Assembly: GCA_030427065.1 (NCBI GenBank)
Contig: JAUHWU010000017.1
Span: 1-39,260, forward strand
Direction: 5' to 3'
From: Gammaproteobacteria bacterium
GTDB lineage: Bacteria > Pseudomonadota > Gammaproteobacteria > Pseudomonadales > Pseudohongiellaceae
Length of the DNA: 39,260 nucleotides
Shown: piece after piece, positions 8,361-16,062 of the stretch
Position numbering within the stretch: the first letter of the stretch is position 1
Layout of the letters: every line of letters starts with the position of its first letter
Translations under genes and position numbers: made by a program
Notes under the pieces: model-generated
Databases searched by the model: none
What the model saw: the letters and a program-made list of their open reading frames with translations, nothing else
Told to the model about the DNA's origin: nothing

Positions 8361-9101
8361 TCAGGGAGACAGCAATGCTCTTGCGCTAACAGTAAGATTG
8401 ACCTGTGTGGTTCCAGGTTCTGCAACCGGAACCGCCATACTTTCCATAGAATCCATTGCCATACTGGCCATTGCTCCCCTGAACAGCTGGTTATTGCCGC
8501 CATTCAGGCTGACTTCGACCAAGGCGGCTGTTGACTTGTTAAGCGTGCTGGCAGCTTCATTGGCGCGCGCCTGCAGCTTTTGTAAGGCGGCATTCATCAA
8601 CGAGTCTGATACTTCCTCGTATTTTTCACTGGATAAACTGTAATTCATGGCGTTCACAGTCATTCCCAGTGCCTGCAATCTAGCCGTCACCACAAGCAAT
8701 GCCTCGGCATTCATGCTGCTCATCTGAATACTTTGCTGGGCACGCCAGTTCGGGCTTTGATTGTTTCTGCCCTGCATATTATAGACATGGTATTGCTGGG
8801 TGGAATACTCGATATTGTTGGTTGCCCCCAGAATCTTCAGAGCTTCTCTCATGGCTTCATTTACTTCATTCTGAAGCGCAGTGGTATTTCTACCCTGGGC
8901 AGAATATTGCATGTAAACATTCAGCGTGTCCTGATCAACGCTTAACTGTTCAGTAGCACTCAGATTCAGGACCAATTGCCCCTCGTGCAGCTCATTCAGG
9001 TTGAACTGGTTTTGTGCGAGAAGAGAGGAGGAGCAGGTCATCACCACCAACAGGGATAAAAAATAGTTAAGTGAGTATCCGTTCAAGCTAATGTTTTTCA
9101 T
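8361..9101 (-). CDS. SIMPL (DUF541) domain periplasmic protein
   Basis: A 246-residue exported protein with a Sec signal ending near LLAQ. The mature part fits the SIMPL/DUF541 family: a first strand LVLNLSATEQLSVDQDTLNVYMQY, a long helix with EAMREALKILG, a QYHVYNMQG strand, and a second helical part LMNAALQKLQARANEAASTLNK. The family occurs in periplasmic or surface proteins (E. coli YggE is an example, linked to oxidative stress tolerance); no enzyme activity is known. It is the first gene of a two-gene minus-strand unit with nnrE. Its upstream region (9102-9230) has no gene. Confidence 0.85.
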   Translation of the reverse strand: MKNISLNGYSLNYFLSLLVVMTCSSSLLAQNQFNLNELHEGQLVLNLSATEQLSVDQDTLNVYMQYSAQGRNTTALQNEVNEAMREALKILGATNNIEYSTQQYHVYNMQGRNNQSPNWRAQQSIQMSSMNAEALLVVTARLQALGMTVNAMNYSLSSEKYEEVSDSLMNAALQKLQARANEAASTLNKSTAALVEVSLNGGNNQLFRGAMASMAMDSMESMAVPVAEPGTTQVNLTVSARALLSP

Positions 9102-9232
9102 TATTATTTCCCTTAAAAAAAATTTTAAGCAAGCATCAAAGGGCTATTTACAGCTGGTTATGTTCGATCACCATAGTGATCCAGTCTGGATGAATAATAA
9201 CTTAACTGCCCGTAAATAAATTATTGTCAAAA

Positions 9233-9258
9233 AAAAGAGCCGGCAAGCCGACTCTTTT
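9233..9258 (-). terminator. Rho-independent terminator after the cytochrome gene
   Basis: The arms AAAAGAG-C-CGGC and GCCG-A-CTCTTTT close a two-base loop with one mismatch. On the minus strand the hairpin is followed by a run of T, 36 bases after the stop of the cytochrome c gene at 9294. The T/A symmetry could allow weak action in both directions. Confidence 0.8.
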
Positions 9259-9293
9259 CTAATTCAATCCAATCGAAAGCTGGAAATGGCAAA

Positions 9294-10643
9294 TTACTTC
9301 ATGCGCAGCGTGAAGATGTCATCATTGCGACTTGGGTCAGTGGCTTCACGCACTTCTGTGACTTGGGCCGAGCTTACGGCCGAAGCATTGTGTCCCCAGG
9401 CGGAGCGGATATAAGTTAATACGTCCGCAATTTCCGCATCACTCAGTAATTGTCTAAAATAAGGCATGTCATTCACGTCCGGTCCCTGATCTGCAATGAC
9501 GCGTAAAGAGCCGTTTAATGTGATATTAATCAGTGAGCTCGGATCAGGATCTATCAACACTGGATTTCCAGCCAGCGGCGGCTGGTAGGGATAGTAACCC
9601 TTTCCATCGGTTCCGTGACAGTTGGAACAATATTCATAGTAATCCTGTGAACCCGGAGCACTGAAATCCAGTGCGAGTAAATCCTCAGTTATAGCATTGG
9701 TATAATTCCATGGCGTTGCTCCGACCTCTGCTACCGGGGGTAAGGATTTCAGGTAAACGGCCATGGCATTCAGGTCGACATCACTCATGTGCTGGGTGCT
9801 GTTGTTAACGACTTCTACCATGGTGCCAAAGGCGGTACCGAAACGGTTATGACCGGTACCAAGAAATTCAGCCACATCTTCTTCAGTCCAGCGGCCCAGG
9901 CCGCTATTGATGTCGCCATTCAGGCTGGAGGCTGACCAGTGGTCAAGCGGGGCGCCCGCGAGATAGGAAGAGTCACCTTCATCAAGGCCTTTTTCCTGTT
10001 GTAACAGACCGCGAGGGGTATGGCATGCGCCGCAGTGACCAAGTCCCTGTACCAAGTAGGCACCACGATTCCATTCATCACTTTGATTGGCATCAGCTGT
10101 ATAGGGTTCATCATCCATGGTGAGCAGGTTCCAGATACCCATTGCCAGACGTGCATTGTCTTTCCAGCCGGGTATTTCAGCAGGCTGGTTGGGCTGATTG
10201 ACAGGTTCAATTTCATTCATAAAGAAGTCATATAGCGCCCGCATATCCTGTTCTGACATCTTGGCATAGGAAGGATATGGCATGGCTGGATACATACGCT
10301 GTCCGTCTTTTTTGACACCGAAGCGCATGGCACGATCAAAGTCATCAAAACTGTAACCACCGATACCTGTTTCAGGATCGGGCGTTATATTTGTGGTGTA
10401 CAGACTACCCAGCATGGGCACTGCCATTTTCAAACCACCGGCCAGTGGCTCGCCTTCAGGTATGCTGTGACAGGCAACGCAGTTACCCAGACGTGCAACA
10501 TATTCCCCGTGGGAAATTCCTGCTGCCGCGGCCTGCGCGGCACTGTCTGTAGCAAAACTGGATTGCGTGCTTACAGCACCGGAATCACAAGCGGTGACAA
10601 AAACTGACATAACAATAATTGTCAGCAACTTTATGTTGTCCAT
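9294..10643 (-). CDS. Triheme c-type cytochrome lipoprotein (alcohol/gluconate dehydrogenase cytochrome subunit type)
   Basis: An electron carrier of 449 residues with three CxxCH heme sites: CVACH at about 55-59, CGACH at 204-208 and CSNCH at 339-343. Three cytochrome c domains in a row at this length match the membrane cytochrome subunit of periplasmic alcohol, gluconate or sorbitol dehydrogenases. The signal has a lipobox-like VTAC (Cys 19), so anchoring by lipid instead of a C-terminal helix is likely. Methionines in the MKMAVPM and NDMPYFRQL-like stretches may be axial ligands. No dehydrogenase gene lies beside it, and the unit appears to be a single gene with its own terminator at 9233-9258, so its electron donor is unknown. 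Confidence 0.88.
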   Translation of the reverse strand: MDNIKLLTIIVMSVFVTACDSGAVSTQSSFATDSAAQAAAAGISHGEYVARLGNCVACHSIPEGEPLAGGLKMAVPMLGSLYTTNITPDPETGIGGYSFDDFDRAMRFGVKKDGQRMYPAMPYPSYAKMSEQDMRALYDFFMNEIEPVNQPNQPAEIPGWKDNARLAMGIWNLLTMDDEPYTADANQSDEWNRGAYLVQGLGHCGACHTPRGLLQQEKGLDEGDSSYLAGAPLDHWSASSLNGDINSGLGRWTEEDVAEFLGTGHNRFGTAFGTMVEVVNNSTQHMSDVDLNAMAVYLKSLPPVAEVGATPWNYTNAITEDLLALDFSAPGSQDYYEYCSNCHGTDGKGYYPYQPPLAGNPVLIDPDPSSLINITLNGSLRVIADQGPDVNDMPYFRQLLSDAEIADVLTYIRSAWGHNASAVSSAQVTEVREATDPSRNDDIFTLRMK

Positions 10644-10829
10644 AATTTTCCCCTGAGATGTTAAGTGATTATTTTTTGTTTTAACTACGAGATAGTGCTG
10701 AGATTACCATTAACAGAAAAAAATTAACATCTCTGCAGCCATCGTATTCATTGGTTTGACGGGTTTTACTCAAGGGAGCCTCCGATGGGTTTCCCTGTGC
10801 AACCATTTCTTCTATGCTTGTCTTTCTTC

Positions 10830-10849
10830 CCGGAAAGCAGTGTTTCCGG
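10830..10849. promoter_or_regulatory. Perfect inverted repeat upstream of the hydroxyacid dehydrogenase
   Basis: CCGGAAA (10830-10836) and TTTCCGG (10843-10849) flank six bases and lie 26 bases before the TTG start. There is no T run beyond, so it may be an operator and not a terminator. Confidence 0.35.
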
Positions 10850-10875
10850 ATTAACCCCCCAACTGGAGTATGATT

Positions 10876-11844
10876 TTGAGCAAGCCAAAGGTATTAATTA
10901 CACGACGCTGGCCGGAAAAGGTGGAAAGGGCAATGGCGTCAAACTTCGATGTCACCCTGAATGCCGATGATATAGCCATGTCCGCAGAACAACTGGAACA
11001 GGCATTGCATGAATATGATGCAGTTTGTCCCTGTGTAACTGACAGTATGCCGGAAAGCCTGTTTGCTTCCGGTGATTTTAAAGCCAGCATAATTGGCAAT
11101 TATGGTGTCGGTTATAACCATATTGCCGTGGAAGCCGCCAAGGAAAAAGGCCTGGTGGTAACCAACACGCCTGATGTCCTGACGGATGCTACGGCGGATC
11201 TCGCCATGACCCTGATGTTGATGCTGGCACGACGGGCCGGAGAAGGCGAAAGACAATTACGGGCTGGACAATGGACTGGCTGGTACCCCACTCATCTGAT
11301 GGGATCAATGGTCACAGGCAAGACTCTGGGTATTGTAGGAATGGGTCGAATTGGCCAGGCAATGGCTGAAAAAGCCCATTTTGGCTTTGGCATGAAAATT
11401 CTTTATCATAATCGCAAGCCCTTGCCAGAGGCGGAATCCAGACGTTTGCAGGCTGAATACTGCACTGAACTGACCTGGTTAATGAGCAAGTCCGATTTTA
11501 TTGCCGTTCATTGTCCCAGCAGTCCGTTAACCAGGGGTATGATCAACGAAAAAACCTTGGCGTATATGCGACCCGAGTCCTTTCTCATAAATACCTCACG
11601 CGGCGACGTTGTCGAGGAGAAAGCACTGATCAAGTTTCTGAAGAAAAGGCTAATCGCTGGTGCCGGTCTGGATGTTTATGAAAATGAGCCGACAGTTCCC
11701 CGGGATCTGATTGATCTGGATAACGTCGTACTTCTCCCACATCTGGGGAGTGCCACTGAAGAAACCAGAGAAGCTATGGGAATGCGGGTGTTGGGTAATC
11801 TGAATGCCTTTTTTAATGGTGAAGATCCGCCCGATAAGTTATAG
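10876..11844 (+). CDS. D-2-hydroxyacid dehydrogenase (NAD-dependent; glyoxylate/hydroxypyruvate reductase type)
   Basis: Cytoplasmic oxidoreductase that reduces a 2-oxoacid such as glyoxylate or hydroxypyruvate to the D-hydroxyacid. It has 322 residues. The Rossmann motif GMGRIG is at about 155-160, and the catalytic triad is intact: Arg in NTSRGD, Glu in DVYENEP and His in LLPHLGSA. NYGVGYNHI is the substrate-loop motif of the family. An ATG lies at 10870, but the only ribosome site (GGAG, 10865-10868) is one base from it and seven bases from the in-frame TTG at 10876, which also gives the usual start MSKPKVLITRRWP; I prefer the TTG. It stands alone; the exact substrate cannot be told. Confidence 0.88.
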   Translation: MSKPKVLITRRWPEKVERAMASNFDVTLNADDIAMSAEQLEQALHEYDAVCPCVTDSMPESLFASGDFKASIIGNYGVGYNHIAVEAAKEKGLVVTNTPDVLTDATADLAMTLMLMLARRAGEGERQLRAGQWTGWYPTHLMGSMVTGKTLGIVGMGRIGQAMAEKAHFGFGMKILYHNRKPLPEAESRRLQAEYCTELTWLMSKSDFIAVHCPSSPLTRGMINEKTLAYMRPESFLINTSRGDVVEEKALIKFLKKRLIAGAGLDVYENEPTVPRDLIDLDNVVLLPHLGSATEETREAMGMRVLGNLNAFFNGEDPPDKL

Positions 11845-12058
11845 GCGTCAGGGGCATAGGCGTAAAGACCAATAGTTACTTTTTCAGGCTAGCCCGCATT
11901 AGCTAGATTGAAATCACCGGGGGGGTGGTTTACATTGCGGGCTGGGCTTGCAAAAGTGAGTGTTAAAGGACAGCGTGTCAGTGTTTTATTCAGGGATGTA
12001 TATCTGATAAAACAGCTGGTTAACAAGTACCAGTCGTCGATCGACGCGGGGGAAAAGA

Positions 12059-12499
12059 ATGGCGCAACAAATGGCAGAACGGGACATTCCGGTAATTAAC
12101 CATGAATATGCCTTTACTATGCGAATCGACAGTGCGGGGCATATTGAATTCCAGGGGCCGATGCGCAGCAGAACCTTTGAACCCGCTGCAGGGGGAGAAA
12201 TCTGGGGACCCAAACTGCAGGGCAGAGTAGTCCCCCAGAGCGGAGCTGACTTTGCCAGTAACGGCCAAATGGATGCCCACATGATGTTACAGGCCAGTGA
12301 TGGCACCTGGATATATATGAACCTGCTCGGATATGAGCATAATATTACTGAAGATGGTGAGGCCTATTTCCGTGTGGCGCCTTACTTTGATACCCCGTCT
12401 GGCCCTCATGAATGGCTTGCAAAAACCGTCTTTATTGGCATTGGTGAACGACACCATAATCCAGACCACACGATTATTCATTTCCATGAAATAAGCTGA
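12059..12499 (+). CDS. DUF3237 domain protein (first of a tandem pair)
   Basis: A 146-residue protein of the DUF3237 family, function unknown, predicted small beta-barrel fold. Family features visible are GGEIWGPKLQGRVVP, SGADF, a DGTWIYMNLLGY strand pair, YFRVAPYFDTPSGPHEW and GIGERH near the end. No signal peptide, so cytoplasmic. A ribosome site (GGGGGAAAAG) precedes the ATG. The next gene, at 12578, is a paralogue with the same motifs in the same order, so the pair arose by tandem duplication. The 214 bases before this gene contain a run of seven G at 11920-11926 and no gene I can support. Confidence 0.85.
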   Translation: MAQQMAERDIPVINHEYAFTMRIDSAGHIEFQGPMRSRTFEPAAGGEIWGPKLQGRVVPQSGADFASNGQMDAHMMLQASDGTWIYMNLLGYEHNITEDGEAYFRVAPYFDTPSGPHEWLAKTVFIGIGERHHNPDHTIIHFHEIS

Positions 12500-12577
12500 T
12501 GTGGATTCCTTTATCGCCCTGAAAAAAGATAAATCCAGGTAATTTTCAACGCTTGAGAAATATCAGAGGACTAGTTA

Positions 12578-13039
12578 ATGGCTGACCTGCAAATCCCCGG
12601 ACTGGAACTGGAATACGCCTTTTCAGTCACCATGAATTTTGCCGAACGAATTGACTTCGTTGGACCGCGAGGCGGAAAGGGTTATGTGCCTCCGGCTTCC
12701 GGTGTTATCTACGGACCAATGCTCAGTGGGCGCGTTGTTCCCTACAGCGGCGCCGATTATGCCATCTTCAAGGATATCAGTGAGGGCATCAAGGTAAATA
12801 CCCATTACATGCTTGAAACGGATGATGGGCACTGGATTTATATTAATAACCGCGGATACCTGCACCGTTCACCTGATCCCGATAATCCGGGGCAGACTAA
12901 ACTCTATTTTCGATTTACGCCATTTTTTGAGGCGCCCAATGGACCTTATGAATGGATTTCACGCACCATGATCGTTGGGACCGGAGAGCGACTTAGCAAT
13001 CCTGACAGGTCACAATTTACCTATTACAGGGTGCTGTAA
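12578..13039 (+). CDS. DUF3237 domain protein (second of a tandem pair)
   Basis: A 153-residue paralogue of the gene at 12059. Shared motifs are GVIYGPMLSGRVVPYSGADY, MLETDDGHWIYINNRGYLH, YFRFTPFFEAPNGPYEW and GTGERLSNPD. It has a slightly longer central loop (DPDNPGQTK). No signal peptide. Its stop codon overlaps the ATG of the next gene by one base (TAATG), so the two are translationally coupled. The family has no proven reaction; members often lie near catabolic or oxidoreductase genes. Confidence 0.85.
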   Translation: MADLQIPGLELEYAFSVTMNFAERIDFVGPRGGKGYVPPASGVIYGPMLSGRVVPYSGADYAIFKDISEGIKVNTHYMLETDDGHWIYINNRGYLHRSPDPDNPGQTKLYFRFTPFFEAPNGPYEWISRTMIVGTGERLSNPDRSQFTYYRVL

Positions 13040-13527
13040 TGCCAGCTCAAAATTTTCCAGAGATTTCCAGAATACAAAAGCAGGTTTCCCCGGGGCGGCG
13101 CAGACTGTTGCAATTGAGCGTCACGCTACCGGTCAGTCTGCCGGTTTTTAGTGTGTTCGCTTCGCAGGATAACAAAATTGCTTACCATCTGGTCAATAAT
13201 CAGGCGTCGGCAGCAGGCGTTATAAAAGGGGCTGTTGTTCTGGTCGACTCTGGCATTAATGTGTTTCATGGTGATGGCTTCTACCTCTATCCGGATTGGG
13301 GCCAACCTGTGGTTTATGAGGTACGACAAAAAGCCAATCGGCTTGCTTTTCACTTTCCCGGCAGCGATCGGGTGTTATGGGAATTAAGCCCGGAGCAATC
13401 AATGGCTCGTTTCAGCGGTCGGGTGGAAGGGGTGTTGAATTCTGAGGAACCTGACACAGCCAAACTGCTCAATCCAGGTCAGGATCCATTGCAGGCATTA
13501 CAGGTGCCGCGCTTGCCAGCCGGATAA
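13039..13527 (+). CDS. Exported protein of unknown function, coupled to DUF3237
   Basis: Not recognised with confidence. The 162-residue product has a Tat-like N-terminus: GRRRLLQLS followed by a hydrophobic stretch ending SVFAS near residue 42. The mature part contains VVLVDSGINVFHGDGFYLYPDWGQP, VYEVRQ and FPGSDRVLWELSPEQ. The GDGFYLY pattern vaguely recalls the fold of S24/S26 peptidases, but the catalytic Ser and Lys are not evident, so I do not assign it. The start overlaps the DUF3237 stop (TAATG), which argues that it is a real gene in that operon. If exported, it would act in a different compartment from its DUF3237 partners. Confidence 0.65.
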   Translation: MPAQNFPEISRIQKQVSPGRRRLLQLSVTLPVSLPVFSVFASQDNKIAYHLVNNQASAAGVIKGAVVLVDSGINVFHGDGFYLYPDWGQPVVYEVRQKANRLAFHFPGSDRVLWELSPEQSMARFSGRVEGVLNSEEPDTAKLLNPGQDPLQALQVPRLPAG

Positions 13528-13561
13528 AAAGTACTTCAGGTAAAAATTATCTCTCGTAAAA

Positions 13562-13884
13562 ATGGATAGTATTGAGCTTACCGACCTGCTGGCGGAGATC
13601 TGCCACCACGCCGCGAATGCGCTCCACAGTGGCACACACAACTGCTAAAAAACTTGCCGAATATCAGGTTAACCCTGTTGATTGGCAGCTATGCCCAAAA
13701 CTACTACCTGAACGACAAAAAAGTGACCCTTACCGACAGGGTTGCTGCCTGGCATGACTACCTTCCTTCCATATTCCCATTGGTACATCCTTCCCCCAGA
13801 AATACTTACTGGTTACAGAAAAACCCCTGGTTTAACAGCGAGCTGGTGCCTGTGCTTCGAAGTGAAGTGGCCAAATATCTCTGA
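13562..13884 (+). pseudogene. Remnant of a uracil-DNA glycosylase family gene with an internal out-of-frame deletion
   Basis: The C-terminal half of a uracil-DNA-glycosylase-family protein (COG1573-like) is readable in the frame open from 13576 to 13884: GGDLPPRRECAPQWH, then LLKNLPNIRLTLLIGSYAQ, the conserved HPSPRN motif and a KNPWFNSELVPVLR end. The beginning survives in another frame from the ATG at 13562 (MDSIELTDLLAEI), typical of the family N-terminus, but that frame stops at 13648. The two parts meet around GGCGGAGATCTGC (13591-13603), where the residues between them, including the first active-site motif (GxAPG type), are missing. A full member is about 190-200 residues; roughly 80 are gone. 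It follows the DUF3237 operon by 34 bases. Confidence 0.75.
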
Positions 13885-14006
13885 AAAACCAATAAATACA
13901 ATTGCTTATGATATTTTCTGGGCGGCTAAAAAAACATGTGCTGCTTGTCAACCCGGTCCCATCCGCTGCGTTATATAAGAGAACAGGAAATGATTGATAC
14001 AGGCGA

Positions 14007-14642
14007 ATGAAACCCATGACAACACTGGCAGGCGGAAGTGACACCTATATAGTGCTGGGCTATGATAATGACAGGGACAATAGTGATAGCGGGAGACAGG
14101 CGCTGGATAGTAACCACGCATTGGAAAGATTTCTTTCTTCAGTGGAAAAACGTGCCTTGCGTATCGCTCAGATAGCGACAAGTAATTCCGATGATGCCTT
14201 TGATATTGTCCAGGATGCCATGTTCAAACTGGTCGAGAAATATCCGCGCAAGCGAGAAGATGAGTGGCATGCCCTGTTTCATCGTATTTTACAGAGCAGG
14301 ATTCGGGACTGGTATCGTCGCAATACGGTCAGAAACCGCTTCAGATCCTGGCTTGGCAGTCATTCAGATGAGAGTGAAGATCCATTCCAGAATGTGATGG
14401 ATGAAGCTGGCAGGAGCCCGGAGCAGGAACTCCAAACCGGCCTGAGTATGGAGGCTCTGGAGCAGGCTTTGCAGAGTTTACCCTTGCGTCAACAACAGGC
14501 TTTTATACTTCGAGCCTGGGAAGGGATGGATGTAAGGCAGACAGCGGAAGCCATGGCCTGTGCGCAAGGAAGTGTTAAAACACATTATTCAAGGGCTATA
14601 CACAGTTTACGTGAAAGCCTGGGTCAACATTGGCATGAGTAA
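14007..14642 (+). CDS. RNA polymerase sigma factor, ECF type
   Basis: A 211-residue sigma-70 family factor with regions 2 and 4 only. Region 2 covers about residues 40-110 (FLSSVEKRALRIAQIAT, DDAFDIVQDAMFKLVEKYP, LFHRILQSRIRDWYRR). Region 4 covers 155-205 (LPLRQQQAFILRAWEGM, QTAEAMACAQGSVKTHYSRAIHSLR), a clear helix-turn-helix. A spacer rich in Ser, Asp and Glu joins them. A second start at 14016 (MTTLAGG) is possible. The next gene begins 3 bases after the stop and encodes a single-pass membrane protein, the usual place of the anti-sigma factor. The order sigma factor, DUF3619-like, DUF3106 also occurs in other beta- and gammaproteobacteria. Confidence 0.9.
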   Translation: MKPMTTLAGGSDTYIVLGYDNDRDNSDSGRQALDSNHALERFLSSVEKRALRIAQIATSNSDDAFDIVQDAMFKLVEKYPRKREDEWHALFHRILQSRIRDWYRRNTVRNRFRSWLGSHSDESEDPFQNVMDEAGRSPEQELQTGLSMEALEQALQSLPLRQQQAFILRAWEGMDVRQTAEAMACAQGSVKTHYSRAIHSLRESLGQHWHE

Positions 14643-14645
14643 CGC

Positions 14646-15050
14646 ATGAATAACCACAGTCACGACAAGCAGCAGTCCGAAAAAATTCAGGCAATGCAGG
14701 AACAGGCATTTCTGGATAAAGCCAGTGATACGCTTGATAAAAGTTGCGACAGCATGGATGGTCAGACATTATCGCGCCTGAACCGCATTCGACATGCTGC
14801 AATAGAACATGCAAAGCAGTCACAGGGCAGAACATTTCTTTCGCCTTTTGGCGGGCTGATTACCGCCTGCGTCCTGGTGTTTGTGGTTTCTGTTTTTTAT
14901 CCGGGACAATCCAGCATTAATGTGCCTGTAACACCGGATGGTGGAACGGCGATTGAGGACCTGGATATTCTTACCTCGACAGAAAGTCTGGAGTTTTTTG
15001 AGAATCTCGAGTTTTATCAGTGGCTGGAGGAGAATGAATCTTCAGTCTAG
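14646..15050 (+). CDS. Single-pass membrane protein, likely anti-sigma factor (DUF3619-like)
   Basis: A 134-residue protein with a Lys/Gln-rich cytoplasmic N-terminus of about 65 residues, one transmembrane segment (LITACVLVFVVSVFY, about 75-90) and an acidic outer part ending with DILTSTESLEFFENLEFYQWLEE. Topology and position directly after an ECF sigma gene fit an anti-sigma factor, and the general layout resembles DUF3619; neither activity nor the family match is proven here. The start ATG lies 3 bases after the sigma stop. Its last 17 bases overlap the next gene, in which the ribosome site (GGAGGAG) lies inside this coding sequence. Confidence 0.75.
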   Translation: MNNHSHDKQQSEKIQAMQEQAFLDKASDTLDKSCDSMDGQTLSRLNRIRHAAIEHAKQSQGRTFLSPFGGLITACVLVFVVSVFYPGQSSINVPVTPDGGTAIEDLDILTSTESLEFFENLEFYQWLEENESSV

Positions 15051-15327
15051 GATTATCTTCTGCTGGTTGGTGGTATGCCCTTTAGAGGTGTTCGGACAAT
15101 CTTCCAGCGATCAGGAAGCCGGTGCAATAGCAGATGCGGAGTCTGCGTTTCTGTTTATTAATATGCTGGAATTCCTCGCTGAATTTGAAACTGAAGAGGG
15201 AGAATGGATCAGCCCGGAAATACTAGGTAATGAGGTTTTCACGGATCTTGATGTTGCCAGTTCCGATTCAGCGGGCGCAAATGACAGCGAGCAAAGCCGG
15301 TTGAATACGCAGGCTGGCGCAGAATAA
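15034..15327 (+). CDS. Small acidic exported protein in the sigma-factor operon
   Basis: A 97-residue product from the ATG at 15034, which follows a strong GGAGGAG (15027-15033). The frame is open back to 14938, but only this start gives a signal peptide (a hydrophobic run ending VFGQ). The mature protein has about 70 residues and is very acidic, with the block FLINMLEFLAEFETEEGEWI-like sequence in which EFLAEFET and GEWISPEIL stand out. I recall similar short proteins beside sigma/DUF3619/DUF3106 genes, with no known function. It overlaps the preceding gene by 17 bases, indicating tight co-expression. Confidence 0.65.
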   Translation: MNLQSRIIFCWLVVCPLEVFGQSSSDQEAGAIADAESAFLFINMLEFLAEFETEEGEWISPEILGNEVFTDLDVASSDSAGANDSEQSRLNTQAGAE

Positions 15328-15402
15328 TGAGTTCGGTCCCCAACATGGATAAAAATTGTTAAAACAATATTGATAAACAACAGTGAAAAACGATTAAACA
15401 CT

Positions 15403-15948
15403 ATGAAATCACCATTCTGGACATTATGTTTTTTAGTCTGGCTGTTGCCGTTGGTGGCACAGGCCCAGGATGGGGTTGCCTGGGATGAACTGCCAGCAGA
15501 TTTACAGGGAATTCTTGGGCCAATGCAAGCACAATGGGATGCCTTGCCACCTTCGCGTCAGGAACGCCTGCAAAATGGAGCCCGCCGTTGGCAAGCGCTG
15601 AGTCCTGAGCAGCGTGGAGATCTGCAACAGCAGTTCAGGGGCTGGGTTCAGCGATCACCGGAAGAACGGGAGAGTATCAGGAACCGTTTTAATCGTTTTC
15701 AGGAGTTGCCCCCTGAACGTCAGCGTGCAGTTCGTAACCGGTTTGAACGATTCCGCAATCTTCCAGCAGACCGACAACAGGAATTGCGCAGGCGTTTTGA
15801 GGAAAACAGGGGCGAGCGGCAATCCCGAACGCAAAATCCGGCGCAGCAGCGATCTCCGGGGCTGCAACGTAATACTCCCAATAACCGCCAGGTACCGGTT
15901 CGTCCGCAGCAGCAAAATCGTGTGACACGTCCCGCACCTGGCAGGTAA
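15403..15948 (+). CDS. DUF3106 repeat protein, periplasmic
   Basis: A 181-residue exported protein starting at ATG 15403; an in-frame TTG at 15370 would only add 11 residues before the signal peptide (ending AQAQ). After it come repeats of about 15-18 residues built on LPxxRQxxLxxxxxRWxxLSPEQR: WDALPPSRQERLQNGARRW, LSPEQRGDLQQQFRGW, LPPERQRAVRNRFERF, LPADRQQELRRRF. This is the DUF3106 pattern, basic and helical. The tail (145-181) is rich in Gln, Pro, Arg and Asn and probably disordered. It is fourth in the sigma-factor cluster. The role is unknown; an envelope stress sensor or chaperone, by loose analogy with CpxP/Spy-type helical proteins, is only a guess. Confidence 0.85.
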   Translation: MKSPFWTLCFLVWLLPLVAQAQDGVAWDELPADLQGILGPMQAQWDALPPSRQERLQNGARRWQALSPEQRGDLQQQFRGWVQRSPEERESIRNRFNRFQELPPERQRAVRNRFERFRNLPADRQQELRRRFEENRGERQSRTQNPAQQRSPGLQRNTPNNRQVPVRPQQQNRVTRPAPGR

Positions 15949-16062
15949 TTCTTCCTTAATGTCCTGAAATTGCCTGTTTCTGCAGTTGATTTAGACAATA
16001 GCGCTGGGTATGCTTTGCGCCCTTCTTGTACTAATCTGCTTTTTCAGGCAGAGGAACAGCTT

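Noticed and set aside
10785-10970. 61-residue plus-strand ORF before the hydroxyacid dehydrogenase
   Set aside because: It overlaps the real gene in another frame and has no family features; its first part covers the inverted repeat of the leader.
11908-12099. 63-residue ORF before the first DUF3237 gene
   Set aside because: No ribosome site or recognisable motif, and it runs into the DUF3237 start in another frame.
13039-13527. S24/LexA-type peptidase or phage repressor
   Set aside because: A GDGFYLY pattern recalls the fold, but no catalytic Ser/Lys pair or DNA-binding domain can be seen and the N-terminus looks like an export signal.
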